Below, piece after piece: positions 24,801-39,300 of a stretch of 64,000 nucleotides of DNA. The translations under genes and the position numbers were made by a program. The DNA lies in NCBI RefSeq assembly GCF_020085105.1, contig NC_058052.1, forward strand, positions 25,746,733 to 25,810,732, in the 5' to 3' direction. How positions within the stretch are numbered: the first letter of the stretch is position 1; each line of letters opens with the position of its first letter. Below the pieces are notes generated by a model. It did not search any database and had not been told where the DNA came from. It saw only the letters and a list, made by a program, of their open reading frames with translations. This DNA comes from Siniperca chuatsi (Eukaryota > Chordata > Actinopteri > Centrarchiformes > Sinipercidae).

Positions 24801-26620
24801 CAACAAAGGGCAAAATCCACAAAGTCAAGTGAGCCTTTAGTATACAGAAAAACCTTAAATCTGATTCTGCAGGGATACGGAAACACCACTAGGTGGAGCA
24901 ACTTGACAGTGAAGCTGAAGAGATAACTGAGTTGAGACACACTTGTCCTATAAACTGTGGCTTAATTATTCTGGTTTTCATAAATGCAGCCATTTAGTTG
25001 ATGCAAGCAAAAAAAGCAGCCAACAAAAACATGGGAAATTTCTTATATCTGCTTGTTTCTCCATGGGGATCATTAAAATGAAATCTGAAACTAAACAATA
25101 GATACTGGTATCTAAAGAACTGATACCACAGACACTGAAATCAACCTTTTCACCAGTAGGACCATCATTAGAAATCCATATAGCATGGTTGAGCATTGCT
25201 AAAATCCTCAGAACTTTATTTAAAATTTTAGTTAAGATCCCAAGATTTCCAAACATAGCATATTTATAACTGTGAAAATGTGTATTGATGCATCCGGTAT
25301 ATTTCCATTTGATGTAACTGTGCAGCCATAAAAAAACAAAAACAAACATAGTATCTTAACTTAAATAGTTTCAACAAGACTATGTATGATTTATTCCCAC
25401 GCAGTACTGAAAAAGAAATCTACCAAGCTACGTAAATTGTGGTTTAAAAGGGTAAAACAAGAAAGATAAGAGGGGAGCTGAGGCCTGTTTTCGATTAATT
25501 CCTTCCCAAATTTTTGGAACCACAAAATGAGGGTATTAGATAACAGCATGAGTGGCATTACATAAAGATGGTGTTACTAATGCTCAGCTACTCACACAGT
25601 TACAAACTCAGAGGTGTAAGTAATTCTACGTAAGTAAGCACGTTTATTTTGAGCGTAAAATCGCAGTGTCTCAATACACTTTTACAATTACAGAAATGTC
25701 ATGCTAGATTTTTTGGATTTAATAGTTATATCAATAAAAATGTGCAAATATGATATAAGACACTTGTACTCACTCAGCCTCAAACTGGTTAGGAGTAATA
25801 ATGTCAGCAACAGGAACCACCTTGTTCTTATAGACCGGGTAAAGATTCTGAGGAACATACTGTGGAACGAGACACACAGGTTAGAGTCACATAACACCAA
25901 TGAAAACACACAAACATTGCTCTAAAGGAAGGACTGCACACACATAAATGAGTAGGCTCAGTTTATTCAAAGCTTTTCTCTGATCTTTGTTTTCATGGTT
26001 TTAAATTATGAGCGCTAACTGACGGAATATGATCTTAATCCCCAAAAATGCACATCTACACAACACACACACATACACACAAGACACAGCAGAGTGAGTC
26101 ACTGTGTGAGCCTTGTAACACACACACACCCCCACGCACACATACATGTATATATACAGATACAAACACACAGAGTTAGGATTTCTATGCCTTTTATGTG
26201 TGTGGGAGGGTTTTAGTGTTCATCCCTATCTAATAACAACAGACATTAACACACACACACACACACACACAGCTGCAGACACACAAACAACTGCACATAG
26301 AGCATAAAATTGCCACTAATCTCACCATAGATCCATGATCACCGAGGACGGGGTCACATACTGAAATGACAAAAAGACATTCAGAGTCAGACACCCAACA
26401 CAGACCTGTAAAGCTCGACAATCCTCACATTACATACACTACAGGTCAAAGGTTTGGAGTCACCTGTTATATTGATGTTTTTCTTCTTTCCTTCAATAAT
26501 GGCTATTTTAACATAGATAAAAACAGTATAAATATACACCAAATGTATTATATACATTTGGAAGAGTTTTAGAATAATTAGATGATTAAAACTTCTGTTT
26601 AGTCGATAGTCAAGAACATG

Positions 26621-26654
<34 letters not shown>

Positions 26655-29600
26655 AACAGTAACTATAACACAGCACTTTCCATCCACAACAAAAAGTACT
26701 TGGGTAAACACAAACACATTATGCGTGTCACCCTCTGGTTGCTTATTATTTTGAACAGTGGCAGTAGGTATTCACTATATCCACTAACACAGTGTCTACA
26801 GGCCAAGCTGCAACAGCCTTGATTTGAGTGAAACTGATTCGTGCTACATGAGATGAAAATCCTCCTGGCGAGAGAGAGAGAGAGAGAGAGAGACGCCCAG
26901 AGAGTTGTCCAAAGTGAGAACTGGATCTTCTCTACATAAAGCTAGTTAATGTGAAAAACTAATGAGTTTGTTTGCTGGGTTATCTAAGTTTCAGATATTA
27001 ATGTTAATTTGATCCTGTTAGGGGATTTAGTTTCACTGTCCCACCTAATCTTATGTTTCATCATGAGCCTAACTTGCTGAGTGAATGCAGTTTTACTCAT
27101 ATTAAAGCTCCACTAATTCGTGTTTTTATGATAACAATGGATCAAATGACTTCACGTAATGTGGAAGGGGGTCAGTCGAAGTGACAAACCCACAGAGAAT
27201 TTATTATCACCCGACTATGCAGCTCTACAGTTTTTTTAGCCTCTTTGAGCTCATAGCAAAATCTGCTCTCATCAACCCCATTTCCAGCAGCAGCAGGCAG
27301 CTGTTTTCATCCAAAAAGCTTTCATAAAACTCACTGTATGCTACCTGCCCAACACCAAACAGCAGCAATCAGTGAACATAATGGAGCATCGAGCAGCTAA
27401 AGAGCCGGATGAATGAATGGAGCTCGGTGGTCAAAAATAGCAATTTGATTTTTGAAGCCTTTGTTACTGACAGATCATGTAGCGCTCAAGGGTGCTGAGT
27501 AACCTAAATATAAAGCATTCATAGCACATAAATTCAGCATTTGGCTGTTATAACATTATGATGAAAGTTTTGCTGCTAATGCTCTATACCACGGTAAAAT
27601 CTGAGTAACGTGAATGTGTCAAAAATTGGATATCACTCAACTTGTGAGAAAAGCTTTTAGACCCTGCAAGATCCCCACTCTAGGCACAACTGTGTCATAT
27701 CTCCACTGATGCGACAAAAACTGCACATTACCCAAACTGCATCAATTAACCTTCAGGAAGAATTACCCAAACGTTAGCTCAAAGTGGGAATAAACAAGAG
27801 AAGATGCATTTACTTTGTGTGTACCAGTACAGTAGTCAAAGGCAGGAAGTTACAGCTCTCCAACAACCAAATGCTAAAAAAAATAAGTTCAGTAATCAGA
27901 AAAATAATAATTCATGTTCTACTTATATTTTCCTTTAAAGTGCTCTGTTGGCCGTGCCTTTAGTGAAAAACAGATCTCTAGACTAAATTAAATAAAACCA
28001 TGTGGTTACTTACCATACACCAGATTAGGGTTGGCTCTCTTTAGCTCCTGGACAATGTCCACTACCATCTCCAAGAAGGATGTGTCTCTGGTATACCCTG
28101 AATACAACACACACACACACACACACACAAACACAGATACAAACATTATTATAGTCATTATTTTCTTACTTTATCAGTCATTGTATTCTGAGTATTAAAT
28201 ACTTCTGTTAAAAGCGTTGTTTTACCATTAAACTGTCAGTAAAGCAGCTATAGTGTACTGGAGGCGACTGCTCTGCATGTCACATGACTGAAGCAATATG
28301 GAGGAAAATGGCCACTCAGGTATATTTAGATTCACTAAAAAAAGTACTGAAACTGCAGGAACTTGTGAAAATGCAGTGTTTACACATTTCAATGCAGTGC
28401 AACTTAATGCAAAGTTTTGTTAAACGGCAAGTTTGGTTACACAAAGAAATTAATTTCTCATCTCCGCTATCAGATCCTCCTGGAGAAGGAGACTGGAGGG
28501 AACATTAATGCGGGATAAATTTAATAAACTGTAACCTCGGGATGACTTCATAACATAATAACATCACCTTAACATGAACATGACGAAATCTAATTGTGGT
28601 GGAGTACTCCATCTACAGATGTTGTAATTTTGAGCGTGAAGAATAAAAGTTTGGTATTCACCTGTTAAAACATAGTCATAGTGGTGTACATTGTTCAGTT
28701 TGATTCCTTCGTAAAGAACATGGAGCTCATCTGCTGTCAAAACCTGGCCTTTCCAATGAGAATAACCTGCGGAGAGGAGAGGAGAGGAGTTATTGTGTTC
28801 GCTAAGTTGCTGACTCTAACCCTCTGCAATGCTTTTTCCATTCTAGTGGCACATGAACACAAATAGACACAAATACTGTATATGTGCACATTAACACCCC
28901 CTATAGATGCTGACACACACATTAAAACCCTTGTATCGTTACCTCTGAGGGAAGACGTTACTACTACGAGGAGCTTGTAAAATATAATGCACTGTTAACT
29001 ACCCAGCAGTATTAATATAGTTCAAGACAGCTGCATCAGCTAAAACATTAAAATATCACTTACACATTATAACATTATACTAATATTAATCCAATAATAT
29101 TATTTATATGTAATAACACAACTCTCATAGGGGCCATTTTTCAGCATTATGAGAACCTTTACTTTTGATACTTAGTACAGTTTGCTGATAATACATATGT
29201 ACTTTTACTTATAGGTTCCCTGTGGAGTGTTTGACCTCTAGTAGCGCTATGGAGCTGTTTGTCTATGAGTGGGTCGCTGTTTTGTTTGTCTTGTGCGCAA
29301 TACACATTCCTGCCAATGGTTTCGCACTATTCCAGTGATCTACAGGTGGCGGTAACACACCAGGATATGCAGCAAAGCGCCAACAAAGACACAGAAGAAG
29401 AAGACTGCATGCTAGTAAACATGGATGTAAACAATGCAAGATTTAATATACTTACTAAAAAAATCGGCTTTGCACATGAGGAAGGAAATGCATTCAACAC
29501 ATTTGTTAGAGCTCAAGGATGTAAGTAACACTTACATGAGTAACACTGAATGTAAACAGAACTTTTGTTTGTTTATAAGAAAACTCCACATGGCACCTTT

Positions 29601-30263
29601 AAGTAAGATTTTGAATAGGACTTTTACTTGTAATTGAGTATTTCTACACTGTTTTATTGCTCTTTTTATTTAAAGGACCAGTGTGTAGGATTTAGTGGCA
29701 TCTAGCGGTGAAGTTTTGCAACCAACTGAATACCGCTCGCCTTCCAAGTGTGTAGGAGAAACTACAGTGGCCGCAAAACTCGCGAAAAATGCAAACGGCC
29801 TTATTTAGAGCCAGGGTTTGTCCATTCTGGGCTACTGTAGAAACATGGTGGTTCAACATAGCAGACTCCATAGAAGGGGGCCCACTCCCTCTGTGGATAA
29901 AATCGGCTTATTCTAAGGTAACGAAAACACAACGATTCCTATTTTTTCCACTAATGAAAACATACCTATGAATATTATATCTCATTTCTGCCAATAGATC
30001 CTCCTAAATCTTACACACTGGACCTTTAAGTAAAGGATCCGATGTACACGTGCATGTATGTGACGGGAATGCCGATGTAAGCGTGCGTTGGTGCATGTCT
30101 GTCTGCGTATGACACGTTTGCTGCAGGCCGATGATGTCGCAGCTCCAGGTGAGTCACAGCCAAGTCACATGGTGGGGGGTTCTGGTTGCTAAGCAACAAG
30201 CCGGGAGAAAGCCAAAGGGGCTAAGAAAGAGAGATGAGCAGTCAGAGCGCTGTGTGTGCGTGA

Positions 30264-30311
<48 letters not shown>

Positions 30312-33300
30312 ATGAAGGCAGGCCTACAGATAAGAGCTGCTTCTGTCGTCATCATTTGCTGCTGTCGCAATTCACAACGCCTGCTGCTGTTTACTGCTGC
30401 GTCCTGACGCTCTCTCTCTGCACTCCCTCCGTCTTTCTCTCCATCATCCGCTGTCTGTCTCTCTGATTCAAAAATGTCCTGTCTCTCTTTCTCTCTATTC
30501 ACCTACTCTGTCCCTCTCGACAGCCACCCTCTCCCTCTCAGATGCGCACGTCTTCTTCACCGTGTCACACCGAATTACATACTCTCCTCCAAGAAATTGC
30601 AAATGTTAGTTTCCAATATACAAGATCTAATTAAACAAGCACTAGAGTCTCAGGCATTTTTATATGAAGGTCATTGAAACAAGCAATTTACACCATAGAC
30701 GTGAGGACGTTTTCTCACCGAGGGAGACATTTCTTATTCCTGACATCGTCCTCAGCTGTAACACTGTCTACTCTGTACGTGGGGCGATAACAGCGACCAT
30801 GAAACCTATGACTAGGATGGTCATTCTTACACAGTTCTCTGGTCTAGTTCCCGAGTCTAATTGGTCCTTAAAGATTTAAAATGAACTTCGCTGGGAGCTC
30901 GCAGGAATGCCGTCTAAGCCGTGTTCAGACAGACAAGAGCACTGTGAGAAAACACACAACCCCCTAATTCATTTCAATAGGACTGCGGGAGTGCCGATAC
31001 AGAGGGCAATGCAACGGCATCTGGCAAGGGGCTGCATTGGCCAATCAAAAGCACACATTCCTGGTAGTGTTTTTACTGTTTATTTGGAGAGCAGGGTGAC
31101 AAAAAGATCAAAGGATTTCAGCCATGATAACTTTCTAGAGTTGTAAAATTCTGCCTAATATCATAAAATGCTGTGCAGTATTTTGGCCCCTGATAAGTCT
31201 TCAAACCCATGCATCTGTTACTCAAACTGGCCTTCCTGGATTTTATTTCATCATCTCTCCAGTAACAAAAACAACGCCTGGTAAAAAAAACAAAACAAAA
31301 TGCCAAAATGTCCCTAAAACATATTTTGAGAGTGACTGACTCAAGTGGTTTGTCTCTCTCCAAAATCATCCAAAATGGATATTCTTGGTAGAATCCTTTC
31401 CTATTCACACACAAACTTCAAAAATTAAGTCACCATCTGCCTCGTCCAGCCAATGAGCCTCCTACAAAACAAACAAAAAGAGTCTCCATACCCTACCATC
31501 CTTAACTGAAGACAAAAGTACAAACAACACAAAGTGCAAAAGCGAAACCTAGGTAAACGTTGGGGCATGAATCATCTGCAAATAAAGAAGATCCTGTACT
31601 GAGAAAGAATTCTGTACTAACCTTAAGCGAACATGATGCAGAAAAATGAAGTGCAAACACAGCTGGAAAGGGGAGCTTATCTATGTTCCAAAGGTCCTAT
31701 GTTCCCCAACTCAATATCCTCTTACGACACATTAAGGAGGCCTTTGAAAGGGTTTTATGTTCTCAGCAATGTTTTTTCCCCCAGGTCAAATGTTCAATGT
31801 ATGTTTCCCTGGGTCAATATGTTGAAATCACCCACCTACAGCAACTGTTGTTATATTTATTGAAACCTACGCCCTCGAGTTTGCGGGCAAGACAGTTTTC
31901 TTCACTTTCAACAATAATATCTCCACAGTGGCTGAACGGATTTTTACCAGTCAAACTGCATTTGAAATGTCCATGTCCCTTTGTTCTTTTGCATCCTGAA
32001 CTGCAAAGATAGCCCTTACCAATCTCTTAAATGGGACCCTGGGAACATAGGGACGGAACCCTGGACAATGGCGACAACTCTCAAAGGGAACACAAGCACC
32101 TTGTTTCATTGGTTGGAAAATAATTATCTTTTGGCAAAGAAGAAACAAGCCATTATTTATTTAAAAAACTTCAAGGGTCAGTTCAACTATACCACATAAC
32201 AAAAAAAAAAAAAAAACCATAGTAACAACAAAAAAACAAACACTGCTGGTAGTATCTTCGTATGCAGTGAGGTTTTGAGACATTCATCACTGAAACCTCT
32301 GCTGCCTCCCAAATGCACAAGAGGTGGGTAGTATTTCATTTGAGGTGCTCAAAGCAACAAAACGACATTTGAGACACAGCTTGTAGAAACAATGGCCCAT
32401 TTACCAATGACCTCACAAACCTCACTTTTAGCCGGACTATTTTCTATGTCCGATAGAAAATAGTTTCCAAAGAACTCTGTTCACAGCAAGTCTGTGGATT
32501 ATCCTGAATAAACGGTTTTCTGTAAAATAAATAAATAATAAATTAACTCTACTGTCAGAAAGTCACTGCTGAGTTTTTCAACTGATCAATGATGTCTGTA
32601 GGGCAAGCTGGTCAAGGGAACCTCTTAACATAAATGTTTGGCTGAATCCAGGCTGTAACACAAACAGCTCAAATGTAAATTACAGCATTTCATTCGTCTC
32701 TGCATCTGATGCCGCTACAGACGAGTCCCACGCTCGCCCACACAACAACACTTATCCTACAGTACACCTACAATTATGCTTACCCTTAGTCTGCAACATC
32801 ACGACACATTACTTTCACTATTTCAAAGCTCAACGACATCCATCTCAGTAACTATGAAACGACAAAAAACAACGTCTAACCTGGCTGGTTTCAAACAGCC
32901 TGCTGACGAGTGTAGAAACCATACTATCATCAGTCAGACGTTAAACAGCTTGCTGACCTTTACCGGCTATAGAGTAGGTTGCGATTACCTGTATTCTCAA
33001 ACTACACCAAATGAAAAACTAGACAACCACGACATGAGGCGTCAAGGTCATCCGCTCTGTACCACTCAACACTGTAAAAACAACGACAAAAAAACAGAGA
33101 AATCTATATATACCTCAGTTGACTAATTTCCCAAACTGAGCAGCCAGTGGCATTTTTAACTAAATACTGCGTTTAGAAGAGAGTGGAATACCTGAAATTA
33201 TGTGCCAGAACTTTTTTCTACATAGAGAACTGTCAAATCCGGGTCACCACAAAGGCAAACGATCAGCTATCCTTTAGGTTCCTTAAAATATCAACAACAA

Positions 33301-36300
33301 AAAAAGAAGGGAAAATTGCATTTAATTTTTATCAATATTCCTCTTTATGTTGGTATCTGGGAACTATCTGCGGTGTCTCACTAACCAGCAAAAAAATAAA
33401 TAAACAGGATATGATCTCTAAGTGGCTTATCAAATAAGCAGATAGGATAACCCCAGACAAAATGTATTTTAAACTTTGTCATAATTAACTCATCCTGTGA
33501 GGATTTCGGAGTCTGGATATTGCTTGTATCCACTGTGAAGCAACAAGCAACAGCTGGGCAGATGTGTTTGTTTTCACAGCGCCCAGCTGATTCATTCTTC
33601 AAGTTCAGTTTGCATGAATAACATGAGCTGAGACCTTCCATCAGTGCAAGACAAAAAAAAAGACACAGTGCAGATTACTCATTCATGGGACTGGAAATTG
33701 GATCAAAATATTACGAGTAAATGTGACACCAAGGGATGACGCATACACCCCCTCTGGGCCAATCAGTAACAAGATGCATCATCAAGTTTCCTCAAATTCA
33801 GATTATTGTTGCAAGTATTGGATATATATTGGATCACCCAATCAGGTCAAGTGCTATATGCAGTGAATAAACTTTATTATTCTTATTATTTAATATACAA
33901 CATTTGCTCAGACTTTGTAAAAATCAGTCACTCTGATTTTAATCACAGCATTACAGAACCTAGAATCAGGCCAACGTGCATTTGCAAGCAATTGAACACC
34001 TTAACTTTATCATTCGTGCAAACTAGAGCTGCGGCAATATAAGATATGACAACATAACTCTGTGAAAAGCAACAAATCATCATGGTATAGCTTTTGTTGG
34101 AAGAACCAAATGGTATCGCGATATTATCAATAAACACAAGCGGAAGATCCCTCGGTGCGAGATAGTGTTACTGCGGCAGAAGGTAGTGTAAAGAGAATAT
34201 TTTGTTAGCAGTTATAGAAAACAGGACAACAGAAGAAGATGCACATTTGTTCTACTCGTTCCTGGATACATATTTCAATTAAAAATGTTCACCTAAACTA
34301 TCTGAGTGAGGTTCCTTTGTTCACTATCGTACTTCTTATAGATACTATATAATCTATAATCTTACCACTATTTCAGTACTTACTTAAATGATATAATGTA
34401 TTCTGGTCATTTTGGCCAAGATGTAAAAAAAAGTTAAGGATACTTTAGGGATTTAGTGCTGCACGTTCATAAAGTTAAAGGTCAAAATCAATAGAGCAGA
34501 AACAGAGATATTCTAACTTTTAGTCCCTAATATGGGTCCAGACCATAATGCAACTAAATCTTTCATCTCTCATTAGACCCTCCCTGCCTGGTGTAAATGC
34601 CCACATCCTTTCCCCCCGTTATAAATCTGTAGTCTCCAAGCCGGAGGCTTTAGCGCCACAGAAGAATTCATACAGCTGTTTTCAAAGGCTGAGAAGAACT
34701 GCTCATGAGGAGTAAACTAATCTTGATGTGGAAAATCGGTGAAGTGCCCCTTTAATTGTTACATTCAAGTCTCATCAAAATAAGACCAGCAGCATCCGAG
34801 ACGTCCCAAGACCGACTGAGAGAGAAAGCCCGTATAAAATGTGAATGGAGTTTGTCCCCGCCAGCTACTTCTGTGTTTGAGAGCTGCTCTGGTGTCAGCC
34901 AGTGAAGTCACTGACCTCCTCAAAAACTTGGCTCACTCAGCTGTCAACTCGTCAGCCTCAACACGCGCCAACAACAACCGTCTCTCTAACACTCGCTAAC
35001 ACCTCATCGCGACACCGGGGGCACTGACTGACTCATACACACCCACACACACTAACTAAAACACAGCACACACATTCACAAAGAAATATGCTATTTCATC
35101 CGTCTTACCTGTATGGTTGGAGAACTGGACAGAGTTGATGGAGTCCACCTCAAACCCTAAAACCTGGAAACAGAAGAAAAAGAGAGGAAACAAACACACT
35201 TGCTATAAATTTTAAGTGTAGTAGTACAAATATATCACAGTCCCGTACACAGAGTATGCAAAGTGTGTAGCAACTATAATACTAAAAAATATATAGGAAA
35301 ATATAAAACTGTATTTGATATTTGATTCTTGCTGAGCAAAATTTACGAAGAATGCCTCTACCTGTTTGGTCATTAAACAAGGTGTGAACACAACACTGAC
35401 ATATTAACCCCCTTTAAGTTATGACTTGTTAGCATGCAATTGCCTATGAACACATCCAGCAGATTTGGAGCATCATTAGCATTAATTTGAAGTCTGTGCC
35501 CACCTGATGATTTTAAGTTCAATATTCACTCTCCTTTTAGCTCTGTGTTTGATCTCCACCAACTCCTGAGGGAAATATCTGGCTCTTTAGCAGCTAAATG
35601 CTCCACTATGTTCACCAGCTAGTCGCCAACTTTCATGTCTGTCTGCCGTTTGGTTTTGGGCAGGTAGCGTACAGTCAGTTTTAGAGCTTTTAAACTGAAA
35701 ACAGCTGAAACACTATGAAGCTCTGTAGAGTTGAGTGGAGTTGCACAGTCGGGTGGTAATTCTGTGGGTTCATCCGTACAAGGTTTCACATTACACATAG
35801 TGATTTGATGCATTGATAGTACAAAAATATAGATTAACCGCTTTAAATCTAAATCACAAATGAGTTTGTAATTTTTTCATCTGAAAGCACCAAAAGCCAT
35901 CCCTAGAATATCATCACATTACATGAATATGCGCTGGTATAACATTTTTTTGTCAAATAAATAAATGTCAACATGTAAATCCTGATAAGGGAAACATGCA
36001 CTTACCTACAAATTATAAATTGTATATTTAGTTTAAATACACACTGTGCTTTAACATGTACATATCATCCATCATATTTAAATCCTGCACGCTGTATCTA
36101 CTGTATATAGACATGAAGACATACACTGTACATAAACACCCACTTTATGTATCCTCATTCAATATTTTTTATTTCTTTGCGCTATTTGTTTTTGTTTACA
36201 ATTTACAGAAACACTTGACTTGTATATATAGACAATGCATGTTGTTGGTCATTGTTGCGTTTTATATATATTTACATATACACCTAATAGTTCTACGTTT

Positions 36301-39300
36301 ATTTTTACCTCTCTTCAGCTTTGTTGTCCTTGTTTTTAGCTGTATGTCTATTTCGATCTTACTGTAAATCGTTCTTGGAAATGTGTGTAAGTACATTGAC
36401 AAAGCAAATTAAAACAAGACTCAAATTCATTGTACGTGTACACATACTTGGCCAATAAAGCTGATTCTGAAAAAAAAAAAAACCCTCCATTTGACTTAAT
36501 TTAACCCCGGCTGTGATCTGTGACTGGATATAAAAACAAACATCCTCTCAGTTTAACTTCAGCTGAAACCTGCACACATCTGAACAGTTATGAAAACCAA
36601 CCCGTGGTGTCCTCCCCTCTCTCCGTCTATCTTAACAGATTTTCTTTTTTTTAATTACCAGAGACAGAGAAAGACACATAATCCATCCACGTGCAAAGTC
36701 AATTCTTATCTGAATGACTTTATTTAATCGGGCTGAAGCAAGAAGCAGGCAGAGTGAATGAGTTCTTTGTTCTTTTCAATTGACTCTTTGAGATACAAGA
36801 ATCTGCTTTCAGAGGGGGGAGGCAGTGTACATATTAGCTTTGCCCTTGGAAGAAATTGTCAATGCCCCAGCTATTGTTGTCTGACTAATGAAAACTTGTT
36901 TTCTGAAAGGAAATACTGTATTTATATCATCAGCATGAGGCATTCAGGCAACATGTTAAGCTATCAGTGTTGTCAGGAATACAGAACATGACTATTACTA
37001 TTTTTAAGACAGTGCTGCAAGAATACACTCCTGGTGGACATACAGAAGTGTGAATGACAAAATTCCTCCTTATTCTAATCTTATTTTTCATTGATATTAT
37101 TGATATGATATAAAGGGAAAATCCCATATTTGCCCTCCGCTACAGGGAGGTCAGAAGCCCAGCAACCCTGTGGCTGGTAGAAATCCAATCTAATCCAACA
37201 ACCCTGTAGTAAATCCTACCTTCAAATAAATTATGTGTTTTTTAAAAACATTTTTATCGAGATGTCGATTCTTTAATGTCGAGCCGGAGACGTTGCAGTT
37301 CATGGCCAGCATGTTAACCCATAGACCACGGAGGTATTTTGTGGTGCTGTTGAATTGTATTATGTTACCATACACTGATATAAATGAGGCAGACAAAATA
37401 TTAGAAGCACGTTCAATATGACACAGCAGAAACTACAGCCTCCAAAATGACCATAAAATTAAATCTACATCTCTAAAACAGTGTCAACAAAAACTAAACA
37501 TTATAACCTTTATGAAGGGAGGATTTATTGCAGGACCGCTGTATTAGACTGCATTCGCTTTAGTTTGGTGTATCTAAGAAACTTGCAGCTCAGAATATCA
37601 CAACTCTCAAACTTACTGCCCAGATGGCTGATTGAGTATGATTGAAAAATGCAATATGTGATCGGCGAGTGTAGATCATTTGGCCAAGAGAGTGTCACCA
37701 AGTCTCTCAGCTACCTTACATTGAATTGCAGTTGAATTTAGAGTTGATTTTGAGTTTTTGGTGTTCAGAGATGGTTTGATGCTAGCCTATAGCCTATTAA
37801 GCGTATTCTCAAAGATCTGTTTGTTTGCTGCTCCAGAGTCGTGAATAAAAATGTATTTTAGAAACAGGACCCTCTAACATAGGAACAACCTGTCTGTTAC
37901 AACATGTTCCTTTGGCTGAGCAGGATGCAAACTGACTTTGGCATTATGTATTTATGGCCTACTCATGTACATGGGGCTGAGGAATATGTTATTTAGGTCA
38001 CATCCTTTCTCGCTCTATTCATAAGCCTCAAGTCAGTGACATGGATAGACTGTTTACAATGCAGCTGACTGGAAAGCATCGTCAGAGACTGAGGAGAGGA
38101 TATTAACAAAATTCTAAAAAGTAAACATTTTGCCTTTTTTTGAGGAAACACACGAGGAAGCACAACTGACAAATGAAGAGTTACTTTAATTAGCATGTGG
38201 CACAGTACAGGCTGATCACATCTGAGTCAACACAAATGCTGCATTTACTGCATCGTGATTCAGCTCTGGGTTAGCTCCTGTACGTTCACTGTTAATTTGC
38301 ACATTAATAAAGACATGTGCATGCTTCCCATCCCATAAACTTCACATGCATGTTACTAGTGTTTGTTTCCATGTGTGCATGTACCATCTTTTTGTTCCTG
38401 CATCAGCCTATAAGTAGGACATTGTATGTTCAACATTAACTTTAAGTATGTTCATGGGTTTAAGGTGTATTTGCACTGCAACCTACAAATATTAAAATGC
38501 TGATGTTTAGCAGGTATAATGCTTACCATGTTCACCATCTTAGTTTAGTGTGTTAGCAAGCTAACATTTGCTAAATAGTACTACAGACAAAGTAAAGCTG
38601 AGGCTGATGGGAATGTCATTCGTTTTCTTGGTATTTGGTTATAAACCAGTATTAGACAAACTTAATTTTTGACCCGACGATGGCACTAGAGGAAAAATCA
38701 GTGGATCACCAAACTTACCACAGTTTTCGTCTGAGAACCATGAATGTCTGTATAAACCCATTTAGTAGCTGTTGAGATGTTTCAGTCTGGCCCAAAGTGG
38801 TCGACCGGCCAACCAACCAGGAGACATTGCCATGCCTAGAGCCACGCCACTAGCATGGCTAAAAATCCACAGGCATCCAATTGACAAAGACATGAAACTG
38901 GAATGAGTTTGATTACATTAAGTAGAAATAAGCATTGAATACAGGCTTGTCTGGCTATCAACAATGAAGAATACATCATTTTCTCACAGGGCTTCAGTCT
39001 CCTCTGAAGGATGTTTTGAGCATGAGCATCAGTATCTAAAAGTGAATGTGCTGCCAGTTAAAAGTTTTAGGATTTGATGATAGTTAAATAGGTTGCAAGG
39101 CACTTGTTTTTTTCCCCAGCAAGTGTGGATCAGAACAGCTTTTTCTTGCATTTAAAAGCATAAAGATTCACTCTCATGACAGCAGTGTCGTGACATGAGC
39201 AACTGCAGAACCCCACGTCAGCAAAAAACCCAACCGGCTGAAGTGTACTTGAGCAAAACAGTGCATCCCCGCTGGTTCCAGGGACACTGTTCTGTATGTG

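Noticed and set aside
24978..25349. 123-codon minus-strand frame in a pdxk intron
   Set aside because: No acceptor or donor in phase with pdxk and no family likeness; the neighbouring exons join without it.
30242..30502. Open frame across the GT/GA repeat
   Set aside because: A stop-free microsatellite and its flanks explain it.
36056..36367. 103-codon plus-strand frame rich in Phe, Tyr, Leu and Ile
   Set aside because: AT-rich sequence in a retroposon 3' region; hydrophobic appearance comes from base composition and there is no domain.
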